NCBI GenBank assembly: GCA_051414845.1
Contig: CP183313.1
Coordinates: forward strand, 310,001-374,000
Direction of reading: 5' to 3'
DNA from: Simonsiella sp051414845
GTDB lineage: Bacteria > Pseudomonadota > Gammaproteobacteria > Burkholderiales > Neisseriaceae
Length of the DNA stretch: 64,000 nucleotides
Positions 1-8,562 of this stretch are shown here, piece after piece. Both the position numbers and the translations under genes were made by a program. Every line of letters begins with the position of its first letter. Position 1 is the stretch's first letter. The notes under the pieces are model-generated. The model ran no database searches, had not been told where the DNA came from, and saw only the letters and a program-made list of their open reading frames with translations.

Positions 1-1322
1 TCATTTACACGCTCAAAGATGTGGGTGCTTTCATTGCCTTCTTCCCACAATTTAATGCGCAGACGTAAGTCATTAACAGATTCAGCTTGACGCAAAGCCT
101 CGTCGTAAGTGATTTGGTCTTCGGTATACAGGCGGAACAAGTCTTGGTCAAAAGTTTGCATGCCATCGGTTTCTGAACGTGCCATCAGTGCCATCATTTC
201 CATCAGTTCGCCTTTGAACATGTGGTCTTGCATTGCTGGTGTATTAATTAGCAAGTCTACAATTGCCGTACGTCCACCTTGTTTGAGGCGTGCAAGACGT
301 TGTCCGATGATACCAACTGTATTCAATGCTAAGTCCATCAGAACTTGTTGATGACGCTCTTCTGGGTAGAAGTTCATAATACGTTCGATGGTTTGTACAG
401 CATTGTTGGCGTGGATAGTAAAGATACACAAATGACCTGTTTGCGCCAATTGCAGTGCGTATTCCATAGAATGCTCGTTACGTACCTCACCAACGCATAC
501 AACATCAGGTGCTTGACGCATTGCGGATTGCACTGCCATGCCCCAAGATTGCGTGTCGATACCAATTTCGCGTTGTGTGAAAATGGATTTAATCGGTTTG
601 TGCAGATATTCTACTGGGTCTTCGATGGTCACAATGTGACCTGCTGCATGTTTGTTGCGCCAATCTAGCATGGCTGCCATAGATGTTGATTTACCTGAAC
701 CTGTTGCACCTGCCAAAATCAGCAAGCCACGTGGTTGCATGGCTAAATCTTTTAAGCCTTGAGGAAGTTTTAAGTCATCTACCGTAGAGATTTGCGTGGT
801 AATGCGACGCCACACCATACCCATGTGACCTTGCTCGTGATAGGCATTCACACGAAAACGAATACCACCCGCCGAGCTCACAGAGTAGTTAAGTTCTAAT
901 TCTTCATTGTAGCGATGGCGTTGGTCATGCGACATGGTTGAATACACCAGTTTATGCGTGTCTTCTGCTGATAATGGTTTTAGTGGAATAGGGATGAGTT
1001 CACCATTGATTTTAAAAGCAGGCGGGAAGCCTACGCTGATAAAAATATCCGATGCGCCGCGTTTTTCACATTCAGCTGCCATTTTCTCCAGTAAAGGATG
1101 AAGGGTAATACTTCTGCCCATGTCTTCTTTTTTAGGTGTGGCTGGGACGGCATGCGGATGTTCAGTGGTTGCTGCGTGCGGATATTCGGTTGCAGCAGGG
1201 TGTGGGTGTTCAGTTGGCTTATGCTCGGCGTAATGTTCTTCTGGATGTGATATTTGATGGTTGTTAACAAAACTTTCCAGCAATTGTGTAATTTCGTGTT
1301 GTGTTTGTTTAGGTTTTGACAT
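1..1322 (-). CDS. pilU: PilU, type IV pilus retraction ATPase (3' end cut by window edge)
   Basis: This is a cytoplasmic hexameric secretion ATPase of the PilT/VirB11 superfamily, a PilT-dependent retraction motor for type IV pili, which also carry DNA uptake. The reading frame is open from an ATG at 1322 to the window edge (440 codons), and probably lacks only a few C-terminal residues. The Walker A motif GATGSGKST is encoded near 685-715. The family core starts about residue 65 (MGRSITLHPLLEKM). Before it lies an unusual N-terminal extension rich in His, Pro, Ala and Thr with an imperfect repeat (TEHPHPAA, TEYPHAAT, TEHPHAVP) at about residues 36-60. A later in-frame ATG at about codon 68 would give a conventional start, so the extension rests on the choice of the 1322 start. 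It lies directly downstream of pilT, with DUS copies in the 80-bp gap. Confidence 0.9.
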   Translation of the reverse strand, partial: MSKPKQTQHEITQLLESFVNNHQISHPEEHYAEHKPTEHPHPAATEYPHAATTEHPHAVPATPKKEDMGRSITLHPLLEKMAAECEKRGASDIFISVGFPPAFKINGELIPIPLKPLSAEDTHKLVYSTMSHDQRHRYNEELELNYSVSSAGGIRFRVNAYHEQGHMGMVWRRITTQISTVDDLKLPQGLKDLAMQPRGLLILAGATGSGKSTSMAAMLDWRNKHAAGHIVTIEDPVEYLHKPIKSIFTQREIGIDTQSWGMAVQSAMRQAPDVVCVGEVRNEHSMEYALQLAQTGHLCIFTIHANNAVQTIERIMNFYPEERHQQVLMDLALNTVGIIGQRLARLKQGGRTAIVDLLINTPAMQDHMFKGELMEMMALMARSETDGMQTFDQDLFRLYTEDQITYDEALRQAESVNDLRLRIKLWEEGNESTHIFERVN

Positions 1323-1353
1323 CTAAGGCTCCTGCTTGGCATAAAAAATGTGT

Positions 1354-1370
1354 TTTCAGGCTGCCTGAAA
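1354..1370. repeat. DNA uptake sequence (DUS), example of the dispersed family
   Basis: The near-palindrome TTTCAGGCTGCCTGAAA occurs throughout the window (for example near 1354, 2548, 3055, 7275, 9357, 16494, 18330, 20475, 23391, 24213, 30903, 34323, 40378, 41820, 45193, 51253, 54247, 55843, 57393, 61928). Each copy holds both AGGCTGCCTGAA and AGGCAGCCTGAA, the uptake dialects described for Simonsiella- and Kingella-type Neisseriaceae. Inverted pairs act as terminators. A minor form with CAGGTAGCCTGAA or CAGGCTACCTGAA (Eikenella-type) occurs at about 12181, 15187, 26169, 50519 and 62747. Confidence 0.85.
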
Positions 1371-1402
1371 ATAAATAGGCAGCCTGAAAATAAGATAGAT
1401 AA

Positions 1403-2449
1403 TTAAACAATCAAATCTGGGCTTTGTGCTTTAGCACGAGCAGCTTCCAAAGACACAACATTACGGCGTACCAAATCTTGCAGACATTGGTCAAGCGTTT
1501 GCATGCCGTAGTTTTGACCTGTTTGAATGGTCGAGTTCATTTGGGCAATTTTGTTTTCACGAATCAAGTTACGAATCGCAGGTGTAGAAACCATGATTTC
1601 ATGGGCTGCCACACGACCTTTGCCATCTTTAGTTTTCATCAACGTTTGCGCGATTACGGCACGCAATGATTCAGACAACATGGAACGTACCATCTCTTTT
1701 TCCGCCGCTGGGAATACGTCAATGATACGGTCAATCGTTTTGGATGCGCTGGTGGTGTGCAAGGTACCGAATACCAAGTGACCCGTTTCCGCAGCAGTCA
1801 ATGCCAAGCCGATGGTTTCTGGGTCACGCATCTCGCCTACGAGAATAATATCTGGGTCTTCACGCAACGCGGATTTCAATGCATTGGCAAAGCTGTGTGT
1901 ATGTTCGTGCAATTCGCGTTGGTTCACCAAGCATTTTTTGGATTGGTGTACGAACTCGATTGGGTCTTCAATGGTTAAAATATGACCTGCGTGATTGTCG
2001 TTGATGTAGTCAATCATCGCTGCCAGCGTGGTAGATTTACCCGAACCTGTTGGGCCTGTTACCAACACCAAACCGCGTGGATTATTGGCAATTTTTTCAA
2101 AAATACGTGGGGCTTTTAATTCTTCCAAAGTCAATACTTTGCTTGGGATTGTACGCAATACCGCTGCTGGGCCGCGATTGGTGTTGAACGCGTTCACACG
2201 GAAACGCGCAACATTGGGCAATTCAAACGAAAAGTCAGTTTCCAAGTTTTGTTGATAGTTTTTGCGCTGCAAATCGTTCATGATGGAGCTAATCATGTTG
2301 CCCACATCTTCCGCGCTCATTTCAGGTAGGTTAATGCGGCGTACGTCGCCGTGTACGCGAATCATTGGGGGCAAACCTGCAGATAAGTGCAAGTCAGACG
2401 CTTTGTTTTTCACACCGAACGCCAATAAGTCGGTAATTTGCATGCTCAT
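1403..2449 (-). CDS. pilT: PilT, type IV pilus retraction motor ATPase
   Basis: Hexameric ATPase at the pilus base that depolymerises pilin. It drives twitching motility and pilus retraction during DNA uptake. The product has 348 residues with Walker A GPTGSGKST at about 130-138, an Asp-box region (ILTIEDPIEF), Walker B (DPDIILVGEMRD), the HTTSASKT segment that is usually a His box, and the conserved AIRNLIRE C-terminal motif. I kept the first ATG because AAGG lies 7 nt upstream. The second in-frame ATG (MQITDLL) is the usual family start and gives 346 residues. It precedes pilU on the same strand, probably in one transcript. Confidence 0.97.
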   Translation of the reverse strand: MSMQITDLLAFGVKNKASDLHLSAGLPPMIRVHGDVRRINLPEMSAEDVGNMISSIMNDLQRKNYQQNLETDFSFELPNVARFRVNAFNTNRGPAAVLRTIPSKVLTLEELKAPRIFEKIANNPRGLVLVTGPTGSGKSTTLAAMIDYINDNHAGHILTIEDPIEFVHQSKKCLVNQRELHEHTHSFANALKSALREDPDIILVGEMRDPETIGLALTAAETGHLVFGTLHTTSASKTIDRIIDVFPAAEKEMVRSMLSESLRAVIAQTLMKTKDGKGRVAAHEIMVSTPAIRNLIRENKIAQMNSTIQTGQNYGMQTLDQCLQDLVRRNVVSLEAARAKAQSPDLIV

Positions 2450-2613
2450 GGGGAAACCTTTACATAAAGCTTAAAAAATAATTCGCTATTTTAAAGAAGT
2501 TTTACGGCTTTGATAAGCAAAAGGGCGGAAATTTCTGTGATTAAGTTTTCAGGCTGCCTGAAAAACAACAAGCGAATACCGAGAAAGTATTCGCTTGTTT
2601 CATTTTGCTGCAA

Positions 2614-2925
2614 TTAAACTGTTTTCAACAATTCTTGCAATTCGCCTGCTTCGTACATTTCCATCAAAATGTCCGAACCACCAACAAATTCGCCTTTAAC
2701 ATACAATTGTGGAATGGTTGGCCAATCAGAATACTCTTTAATGCCTTGGCGCACTTCATCATTTTCCAACACATTAACCGTCGCAAAATCTTCACAGCCA
2801 GCCGCTTGCAAAATTTGCACCGCGCGCGCGGAAAAGCCGCATTGTGGGAATTGTTTCGTGCCTTTCATAAACAATACAACGGGATGTGTGGTCACCACTT
2901 CTTTGATTTGTTCTTGAATGCTCAT
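2614..2925 (-). CDS. grxD: Monothiol glutaredoxin GrxD
   Basis: A CGFS-type monothiol glutaredoxin that binds a [2Fe-2S] cluster with glutathione and hands it to Fe-S acceptor proteins; cytoplasmic. The 103-residue product has the active-site motif CGFS at residues 29-32, the KGTKQFPQ glutathione loop before it, WPTIPQLYV with the cis-Pro, and GGSDI near the C terminus. The length is typical for the single-domain bacterial class. It stands alone between pilT and hisB. A DUS-bearing gap follows the gene. Confidence 0.95.
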   Translation of the reverse strand: MSIQEQIKEVVTTHPVVLFMKGTKQFPQCGFSARAVQILQAAGCEDFATVNVLENDEVRQGIKEYSDWPTIPQLYVKGEFVGGSDILMEMYEAGELQELLKTV

Positions 2926-3103
2926 GTTTGTTTCCTTGTTGCTCAGTGGAGAAAACGCGCATTATAACGGCAATAAAAGCGCATGGGGATTTATTTCAAC
3001 CTTGCGGGGATTGTGGATTTGGTATTTGAATTTTTGCTACGTTGAACGATGTTTCAGGCTGCCTGAAAATTGGGGAGAACCGTTTAGGCTGCCTGAAAAG
3101 GGT

Positions 3104-3697
3104 TTATGCGGTCAGTGTACCTTTGGTGGATGGCATTTTGCCTGCCATGCGTTCGTCATATTCCGCCGCCATGCGCAGGGCGCGACCGAAGGCTTTGAAC
3201 ACGGTTTCGGCTTGGTGGTGGGCGTTTTTGCCGCGCAGGTTGTCAATGTGCAGCGTCATCATAGCGTGATTGACCAAACCGTGGAAAAATTCGCTGAACA
3301 AATCGACGTCAAATTTGCCGATTAAAGCGCGTGTAAAATCAATGTTGTATTCCAAACCTGGGCGACCTGACAAGTCCAAAACGACGCGGCTTAACGCTTC
3401 GTCTAGCGGCACATAGGCGTGTCCGTAGCGGCGAATGCCTGTTTTGTTGCCGAGTGCTTGTTTGAGGGCTTGTCCGAGTGTGATACCAATGTCTTCTACG
3501 GTGTGGTGGTCGTCAATGTGCAAATCGCCTTTGCAGACGATGTCTAAATCAATCAAGCCGTGGCGGGCGATTTGGTCTAGCATGTGTTCTAAAAAGGGCA
3601 CGCCTGTGTCAAAGTGGGCTTTACCTGTGCCGTCTAGGTTGATGGTAACGCTGATTTGGGTTTCGCTGGTGTTGCGGGTTACGGTAGCAATGCGCAT
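3104..3697 (-). CDS. hisB: Imidazoleglycerol-phosphate dehydratase HisB
   Basis: Manganese enzyme of histidine biosynthesis that dehydrates imidazoleglycerol phosphate to imidazoleacetol phosphate. The 197-residue product carries the family hallmarks FLEHMLDQIARHG, DDHHTVEDIGI, and the second metal site HHQAETVFKAFGRAL. The frame stays open upstream to 3850, but the ATG at 3697 (MRIATVTRN) is preceded by AAGGA with 8-nt spacing and matches the family N terminus, so it is chosen. It is monofunctional, without the phosphatase domain of the enterobacterial protein. No other his genes are adjacent. Confidence 0.95.
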   Translation of the reverse strand: MRIATVTRNTSETQISVTINLDGTGKAHFDTGVPFLEHMLDQIARHGLIDLDIVCKGDLHIDDHHTVEDIGITLGQALKQALGNKTGIRRYGHAYVPLDEALSRVVLDLSGRPGLEYNIDFTRALIGKFDVDLFSEFFHGLVNHAMMTLHIDNLRGKNAHHQAETVFKAFGRALRMAAEYDERMAGKMPSTKGTLTA

Positions 3698-3825
3698 GGT
3701 TGAGTTCCTTGTGTGTTGGTTTGTTGGGGTTTCGGGCTGCCTGAAACTTTGGAGTATTTGGAGTGGGTGCAGTTTACGCTCACATATTTGCTTAATATTA
3801 ATAACAAAAACTTTCAATAATGAGA

Positions 3826-3850
3826 AGCGAACGAGCCGTTCGCGCTCCAA
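3826..3850. repeat. Partial copy of the GAGCGG/CGAGCCG dispersed repeat
   Basis: The segment AGCGAACGAGCCGTTCGCG followed by CTCCAA resembles the right half of the longer inverted repeats at 30927-31006 and 45905-46002. It is a short GC-rich hairpin upstream of hisB, probably a decayed member of the same intergenic family. Confidence 0.45.
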
Positions 3851-3950
3851 TGATACTTTTCAGGCAGCCTGAAAATATTGTGTGCAAACAGGCAGCCTGA
3901 AAAGTTTCAGGCTGCCTGTTTGTGTGTGGCTACTGTGCTTTTTTGCCTGA

Positions 3951-5078
3951 TTAGCGCAAGTCGCGGTACAGGCTATTGAGCCATTTTTGTCCATTGTTGC
4001 CTGTGTATGGGCGACCTGATTGGTCTAACAGGATAATGCGTTGTCCGTTTTCTACACGCTCAAGAGCGACAAACATTTGCGGTGCTTGTTCAGGTTGGCT
4101 TTCTTCTTTGTCTTTACCTCCGAATAAACGTCCGAACCAGCCTTTTTTGGCATCTTGCTCAGCTGCTTGGCGCACGGCTTCGCTTTCACTGGCTGCTGGG
4201 CGTACAACAAAAATACCGCGTTCGCTGACGAATTGTTGCACGGTCAAGCCGCTGCGGTCTAATGCTGCGCCAATGCGATTGATGTTGCGCTCGGGCTCGC
4301 CGTACACAATCACGCTGTTGGCTTCACGTTTGGCAAATTGTGTGCCTTGCGCTTCGTCGGCTTTGGCTTGCAATTGGCGGTCAATCGTGGCTTCGTCTAA
4401 GCCTAAGTATTGCATGAAGCGCGCTAGGAATGCGGCTTCCAGATTAGGGTCGTTGGCACGCGGTTGCCATACGGTAGTATCTTTTTGTTTGCTGTCATAC
4501 ACTTCTTCCAAGCCTTTGTGGGTAAAGAAGATATCTAAACCACCTTGGCTGTTGCGCTCCATGCGAATCAGGAATTTGTCGCGCTCGCTGGTAGTGTATA
4601 CGCCGCCCATGCCGATTTTATCAAACAGTTTACGCAAGCCTTGACTGGGGAGTTTGGCGCGGTTTTCTGCCCAATCGGTTTCCATTAAACCTGCTGCAGG
4701 CTCTTCTGAATAAATGGTAAAACCTGCTTCTAACCAGAAGGCACGCAATACAGGCCACATTTCAGCGGCTTTTTTGTCGTCCACAACCAACCAGCGTTGT
4801 GTACCACGGCGCTCAATGTGGGCGTTTTTGACTTGGGTTAACACGCGATTTTGTGTTTGCGCTTTGTCTTTCATGGCGTCTGGATTGGCAGCAACGCCTG
4901 CTGGTAAGCTGTATAAATCACCATTGCGCGGGTCATTTAAATCAGGTGGTACTTCTAAGCTGACGATTTTTTTGTTTTCTGACTGATAGTCTAATTTAGG
5001 TAAATCTTTTTTATTACCCGAGCAGGCTGCCAAACTGATGATTGCCAAAGCTAAAACGAGGGGTTTCATATTGTTCAT
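3951..5078 (-). CDS. bamC: Outer membrane assembly lipoprotein BamC
   Basis: Periplasmic-side lipoprotein of the BAM complex, which folds beta-barrel proteins into the outer membrane. The 375-residue product starts with a lipoprotein signal peptide ending in the lipobox LAAC (Cys19), then the conserved unstructured N-terminal segment (LEVPPDLNDP) that contacts BamD. Two helix-grip domains follow (about residues 95-240 and 250-375). Length is in the family range. It sits 18 bp downstream of dapA, the same dapA-bamC arrangement as in enterobacteria, so the two are likely co-transcribed. A later start at Met4 is possible. Confidence 0.93.
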   Translation of the reverse strand: MNNMKPLVLALAIISLAACSGNKKDLPKLDYQSENKKIVSLEVPPDLNDPRNGDLYSLPAGVAANPDAMKDKAQTQNRVLTQVKNAHIERRGTQRWLVVDDKKAAEMWPVLRAFWLEAGFTIYSEEPAAGLMETDWAENRAKLPSQGLRKLFDKIGMGGVYTTSERDKFLIRMERNSQGGLDIFFTHKGLEEVYDSKQKDTTVWQPRANDPNLEAAFLARFMQYLGLDEATIDRQLQAKADEAQGTQFAKREANSVIVYGEPERNINRIGAALDRSGLTVQQFVSERGIFVVRPAASESEAVRQAAEQDAKKGWFGRLFGGKDKEESQPEQAPQMFVALERVENGQRIILLDQSGRPYTGNNGQKWLNSLYRDLR

Positions 5079-5096
5079 TAAGGTAACTTTCTGTTA

Positions 5097-5972
5097 TTAA
5101 ATCAATTTCGAATCTTTTAAGGCTGCCTGAACTTTGCGTTGTCCATCGGCGGTTAACGGTAAAATCGGTAAGCGTACATGCTCGGCGCACACGCCCAATT
5201 GTGCTGCACCAAACTTCGCCGCCGCAGGGCTAGGTTCGCAGAACATGACATCATAAATCGGAATGAGTTGCTCGTTTAACGCGCGCGCTTGGGCGATTTC
5301 GCCATTCAAAGCGTGGCGACACATTTGCGCAAACGGTTTGGGCGCAACATTCGCCGCTACGGTAATTACACCGTGTCCACCACAAAGCATAAACGGCAAA
5401 CCCGTTGGGTCGTCGCCCGAGTAAATCGCAAAATCTTTCGGCGCATCTTTAAACAAAGACAAAGCGCGCGCCACATCCCCGCTGGCTTCTTTTACGCCCG
5501 CAATATTCTTCACTTGCGCCAAACGCAAAATCGTCTCGTTGCTCATATTTACAACCGTGCGCCCAGGTACATTGTAAATAATCATCGGTATATCAACGGC
5601 TTGGGCAATCGCTTTAAAATGCTGGAAAATGCCTTCTTGCGACGGCTTATTGTAATAAGGGACAACCGATAAAGTATAATCCGCGCCCGCTTCTTTGGCG
5701 GCTTTGGATAATGCAATCGCTTCAATCGTATTGTTCGCGCCCGTACCCGCAATCACAGGAATGCGTTTATCGACTTGCTTGACCGTTGCCGCAATCACCG
5801 CCATATGTTCTTCAACCGACAAAGTCGCTGATTCACCCGTCGTACCTACCGCCACAATCGCGTCTGTGCCATTGTCAATATGCCACTCAATCAGTGAATT
5901 CAATTGTTCAAAATTCACGCGACCATCAGCGTGCATCGGAGTAATCAAGGCAACAAGGCTACCTGTAAGCAT
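5097..5972 (-). CDS. dapA: 4-hydroxy-tetrahydrodipicolinate synthase DapA
   Basis: Class I aldolase-type enzyme that condenses pyruvate with aspartate semialdehyde, the first committed step of lysine and diaminopimelate synthesis. The 291-residue product shows GTTGESATL (substrate-binding Thr), the Tyr of IIYNVPGRT and the Schiff-base Lys in GVKEASG. The frame is open up to 6041, but ATG at 5972 (MLTGSLVALITP) follows AAAGGTG with about 6-nt spacing and matches the family start. First gene of the dapA-bamC pair. Confidence 0.96.
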   Translation of the reverse strand: MLTGSLVALITPMHADGRVNFEQLNSLIEWHIDNGTDAIVAVGTTGESATLSVEEHMAVIAATVKQVDKRIPVIAGTGANNTIEAIALSKAAKEAGADYTLSVVPYYNKPSQEGIFQHFKAIAQAVDIPMIIYNVPGRTVVNMSNETILRLAQVKNIAGVKEASGDVARALSLFKDAPKDFAIYSGDDPTGLPFMLCGGHGVITVAANVAPKPFAQMCRHALNGEIAQARALNEQLIPIYDVMFCEPSPAAAKFGAAQLGVCAEHVRLPILPLTADGQRKVQAALKDSKLI

Positions 5973-6285
5973 AAGATTCACCTTTAACATAAAGTGAGCA
6001 AAATAACGGGCGCATTGTAGCAGCCTTTGTTGTTTGTGCAAAACTTTTATGTAAAGTTGAGCAAAGAAAAAGGCTGCCTGAAAAGCTATTTAATAGCGAA
6101 TAACAATGACTCGCAACCTAGTTATTTGAAATATTGATGAAAAACAGCCAATAAAAACGCTTCTTATTGGCTTCAGTCAGTCTATAAATTTGTGATAATT
6201 ATTTGTATTTTAGAACAAAACTTGCGCAAAATAAAAACGCTGCTACAATCCGCGCCGTTTTCAATTTATCTATAAGGATACTATC

Positions 6286-6750
6286 ATGCAAGGCAACCAA
6301 GAAGTTATCGATTACATGAATTTCCTACTCGCAGGCGAACTCGCCGCGCGCGACCAATACTTTATCCATTCTCGTATGTATGCCGAATGGGGTTATACTA
6401 AACTCTTTGAGCGCATCGGACATGAAATGGAAGACGAAACACAACACGCAGAAGGTTTCATCCGCCGTATTCTCATGCTCGGTGGCACACCCAAAATGGT
6501 ACCCACCGCATTGCGTATCGGCGAAAACGTCGCCCAAATGCTCCAATTTGACCTAGAGACCGAGATTGAAGTGCGCGACAACCTCAAAAAAGGCATTAAA
6601 CTGTGTGAAGAAAAACAAGATTATGTTACGCGCCAGATGCTTGTTGACCAGCTCAAAGATACCGAAGAAGACCACGCACACTGGTTAGAACAACAATTGC
6701 GTTTGATTAAAATGCTCGGCGAGCAAAACTACTTGCAAAGCCAAATCTAA
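6286..6750 (+). CDS. bfrA: Bacterioferritin subunit BfrA (ferroxidase-competent)
   Basis: Iron-storage subunit of the 24-mer bacterioferritin. The 154-residue four-helix protein has the di-iron ferroxidase ligands Glu18, Glu51, His54, a Glu near 93, Glu127 and His130. At position 52, where haem-binding bacterioferritins have the axial Met, this protein has Thr, so it probably cannot ligate haem itself. It lies 14 bp upstream of bfrB, which has the reverse pattern, so the two likely form a mixed shell. The AT-rich upstream region (about 6190-6210, GATAATTATTTG) could hold a Fur site, but I cannot define one with confidence. Confidence 0.95.
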   Translation: MQGNQEVIDYMNFLLAGELAARDQYFIHSRMYAEWGYTKLFERIGHEMEDETQHAEGFIRRILMLGGTPKMVPTALRIGENVAQMLQFDLETEIEVRDNLKKGIKLCEEKQDYVTRQMLVDQLKDTEEDHAHWLEQQLRLIKMLGEQNYLQSQI

Positions 6751-6764
6751 ATAAAGGAAACACC

Positions 6765-7238
6765 ATGCAAGGCGACCGTCAAGCCATCCAACATCTCAAC
6801 AAAAACCTAGGCTTATTATTGGTAACCATCAATCAATACTTCCTACATGCCCGCATTTTGAAAAACTGGGGCTTAGAAGAATTGGGCGAACATTTCTACA
6901 AACAATCCATTGTAGAAATGAAAGCTGCCGACGCCATCATTGAACGCGTTTTGTTGCTAGAAGGTTTACCCAATTTACAAGAGCTGGGCAAACTGCTCAT
7001 TGGCGAAACCCCCGAAGAAATCATCGCTTGCGACTTGAAAAAAGAGCAAGAAAAACACGAAGCATTGATTGCTGCGATTGCTGTTTGTGAAGAAAAACAA
7101 GATTACGTTTCGCGCCAATTGTTAGAAAAACAAAAAGACGAAAACGAAGAACAAATTGACTGGCTAGAAACCCAACAAGAACTCATCGCCAGCATGGGCG
7201 TACAAAACTACCTGCAACTTGGGGCGCAAGAGGATTAA
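6765..7238 (+). CDS. bfrB: Bacterioferritin subunit BfrB (haem-binding, ferroxidase-deficient)
   Basis: Second bacterioferritin subunit, 157 residues. It keeps the haem-ligand Met52 (EMKAAD) but has Leu18, Ala54 and Ile130 where the ferroxidase centre needs Glu18, His54 and His130, so only part of the di-iron site remains (Glu51, Glu127). It is therefore predicted to supply haem and electron transfer while BfrA oxidises iron. This division of labour is known for Neisseria BfrA/BfrB. A DUS-pair hairpin follows at 7275-7308 and probably ends the operon. Confidence 0.94.
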   Translation: MQGDRQAIQHLNKNLGLLLVTINQYFLHARILKNWGLEELGEHFYKQSIVEMKAADAIIERVLLLEGLPNLQELGKLLIGETPEEIIACDLKKEQEKHEALIAAIAVCEEKQDYVSRQLLEKQKDENEEQIDWLETQQELIASMGVQNYLQLGAQED

Positions 7239-7274
7239 AACAAACCACTACCAAACCTCTGGTAATTCCCCAAC

Positions 7275-7308
7275 AGGCTGCCTGAAAACATTTTCAGGCA
7301 GCCTTTTT
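7275..7308 (+). terminator. DUS-pair terminator after bfrAB
   Basis: AGGCTGCCTGAAAA, a 3-nt loop and its inverted copy, followed by TTTTT. Two DUS in inverted orientation form a rho-independent terminator, as is common in Neisseriaceae. Confidence 0.8.
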
Positions 7309-7411
7309 GTATTAACTGTTACAAAATTTCAGGCTGAGACCTCTGAAAGTTTCAAAACGTGGCAACTACTAGAAATCAAATATGTTATGAAAGGTAATTG
7401 AACCAATACTG

Positions 7412-7760
7412 TATCTTGATTCGCCATAATAACGGAACATGCTATAACTGGTGCTACACATACCATAGTCGTGTCGCGTATTCAACTATACTTTCTATTC
7501 CAACAAAGCAATTGTGTCATCTTGAGTTGGGCGCATAGGCTTGAAAGACTTTAAAAATTGGCGTGAACAACGCAAAGCAAGGCACTCAGTACAAATACAG
7601 TTGAAGTATTGAGCGACATTTTGGTGGCTGTGTGCAATTCATATCTCATTGATGATTTTCTGGAAAATCTGAAACGTGACTCAGTATTCGTGCAAAATAT
7701 GCGAGGTTCATTTGACAAAATTAATAAACGCTGCGACGACAATTCTGAATGTTTTGTATA
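7412..7760 (+). pseudogene. Decayed partial copy of the 5' end of the DUF3683-type oxidoreductase
   Basis: This stretch aligns by eye with 16600-16950, the leader and first ~105 codons of the large oxidoreductase gene, in the same orientation. Shared blocks include CATAATAACGGAAC before the start, GAACAACGCAAAGC, GAGCGACATTTTGG, CTCATTGATGATTTTCTGG and GACAATTCTGAATG. The start ATG is replaced (ATA) and the frame is full of changes that lower GC. A minus-strand open frame here (7551-7778) mirrors the antisense frame of the intact gene, which supports common origin. It is a remnant of a segmental duplication, no longer coding. Confidence 0.8.
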
Positions 7761-7881
7761 AAAAATATTTAAAATCAATGAAGCTGAGGAAGTAGTATTC
7801 TATTGTCTTAGTTGCGACTATTATTTATTTGGGATATTGGTTAGCAGAACTAAAGCATGTTTAGTTAAAGAGCAACGGTAA

Positions 7882-7923
7882 AACAATAAGCTTGCCTGAA
7901 AATATTCAGACAAGCTTATTGTT
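7882..7923 (-). terminator. Terminator of the hutWX-chuY operon
   Basis: A 13-bp stem (AACAATAAGCTTG / CAAGCTTATTGTT) overlaps the stop codon of the chuY-like gene and is followed on the minus strand by TTTTACC. It is the likely end of the minus-strand transcript. Confidence 0.65.
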
Positions 7924-8542
7924 ATCCAGCTGTAACAGAATACACGCATTCGTTGTGTTGATTGTTTTCGCCTACAATTTGTGCTAAAGCAGCTGCTAAA
8001 CCCGCGCGATTCATGTATTGATTATGAGTAGTTAAGTTATTGTTTAAAAAAAATTTATACGTTGGCTCCTTGCCCGAGCTTAAACCACAAGGGCGTAAAA
8101 TTGTCCAATTCAAACTGCTTTGGCGCAGTACATTTTCTGCTTCTGTTTTTGCCAATACGGCTTCGCCTAAGGCTTGACGAAATATCTCGTTGGTTGCTGC
8201 CCATTGTTCACCGCAACCCATGCTGGTAACTAAAATAAATCGTGCTTGTGGCACATATTTTTGCGCCGCCTGAATTAGATGGATATTGCCTGTTGCATCG
8301 CTACGAACACCTTGCTCATTTTTTCCACCCACCAAGCTTACAATCGTATCGGGCAAATATTGGGCAAGGCAATTTTCCACTGCTGTTCTATCCAATAAAT
8401 CTACTACCGTTGTTGGCACTTGATGTCGTGTAAAAAAGTCATCGCTACATGGTACGCGTAAAGCAGCAATCGTTTCTTGCGGCGATTGAGTTTGTGTGAA
8501 AGCTCGTCCACTATCGCCATTTGCGCCAAAAATCATTAACAT
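7922..8542 (-). CDS. ChuY-like NAD(P)H-dependent anaerobilin reductase
   Basis: A 206-residue single-domain Rossmann protein of the NmrA/atypical SDR type: nucleotide-binding loop GANGDSG at residues 6-12, LVTSMG at the third strand, and no SDR YxxxK catalytic pair that I can recognise. It lies 20 bp downstream of the hutW-hutX fusion with a good ribosome site (GAGGG, 8 nt). In enterobacterial chuWXY operons, ChuY reduces the linear tetrapyrrole that ChuW makes from haem. Position, size and fold make this the likely equivalent. The function is inferred from context and fold, since NAD(P)-binding proteins of this size have many roles. Confidence 0.7.
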   Translation of the reverse strand: MLMIFGANGDSGRAFTQTQSPQETIAALRVPCSDDFFTRHQVPTTVVDLLDRTAVENCLAQYLPDTIVSLVGGKNEQGVRSDATGNIHLIQAAQKYVPQARFILVTSMGCGEQWAATNEIFRQALGEAVLAKTEAENVLRQSSLNWTILRPCGLSSGKEPTYKFFLNNNLTTHNQYMNRAGLAAALAQIVGENNQHNECVYSVTAG

Positions 8543-8562
8543 ATTTAATTCCCTCTTGTTTT

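Noticed and set aside
1031..1342. 103-codon minus-strand frame at the pilU 5' end
   Set aside because: It overlaps the true pilU frame, which has Walker A and family motifs; this frame has none.
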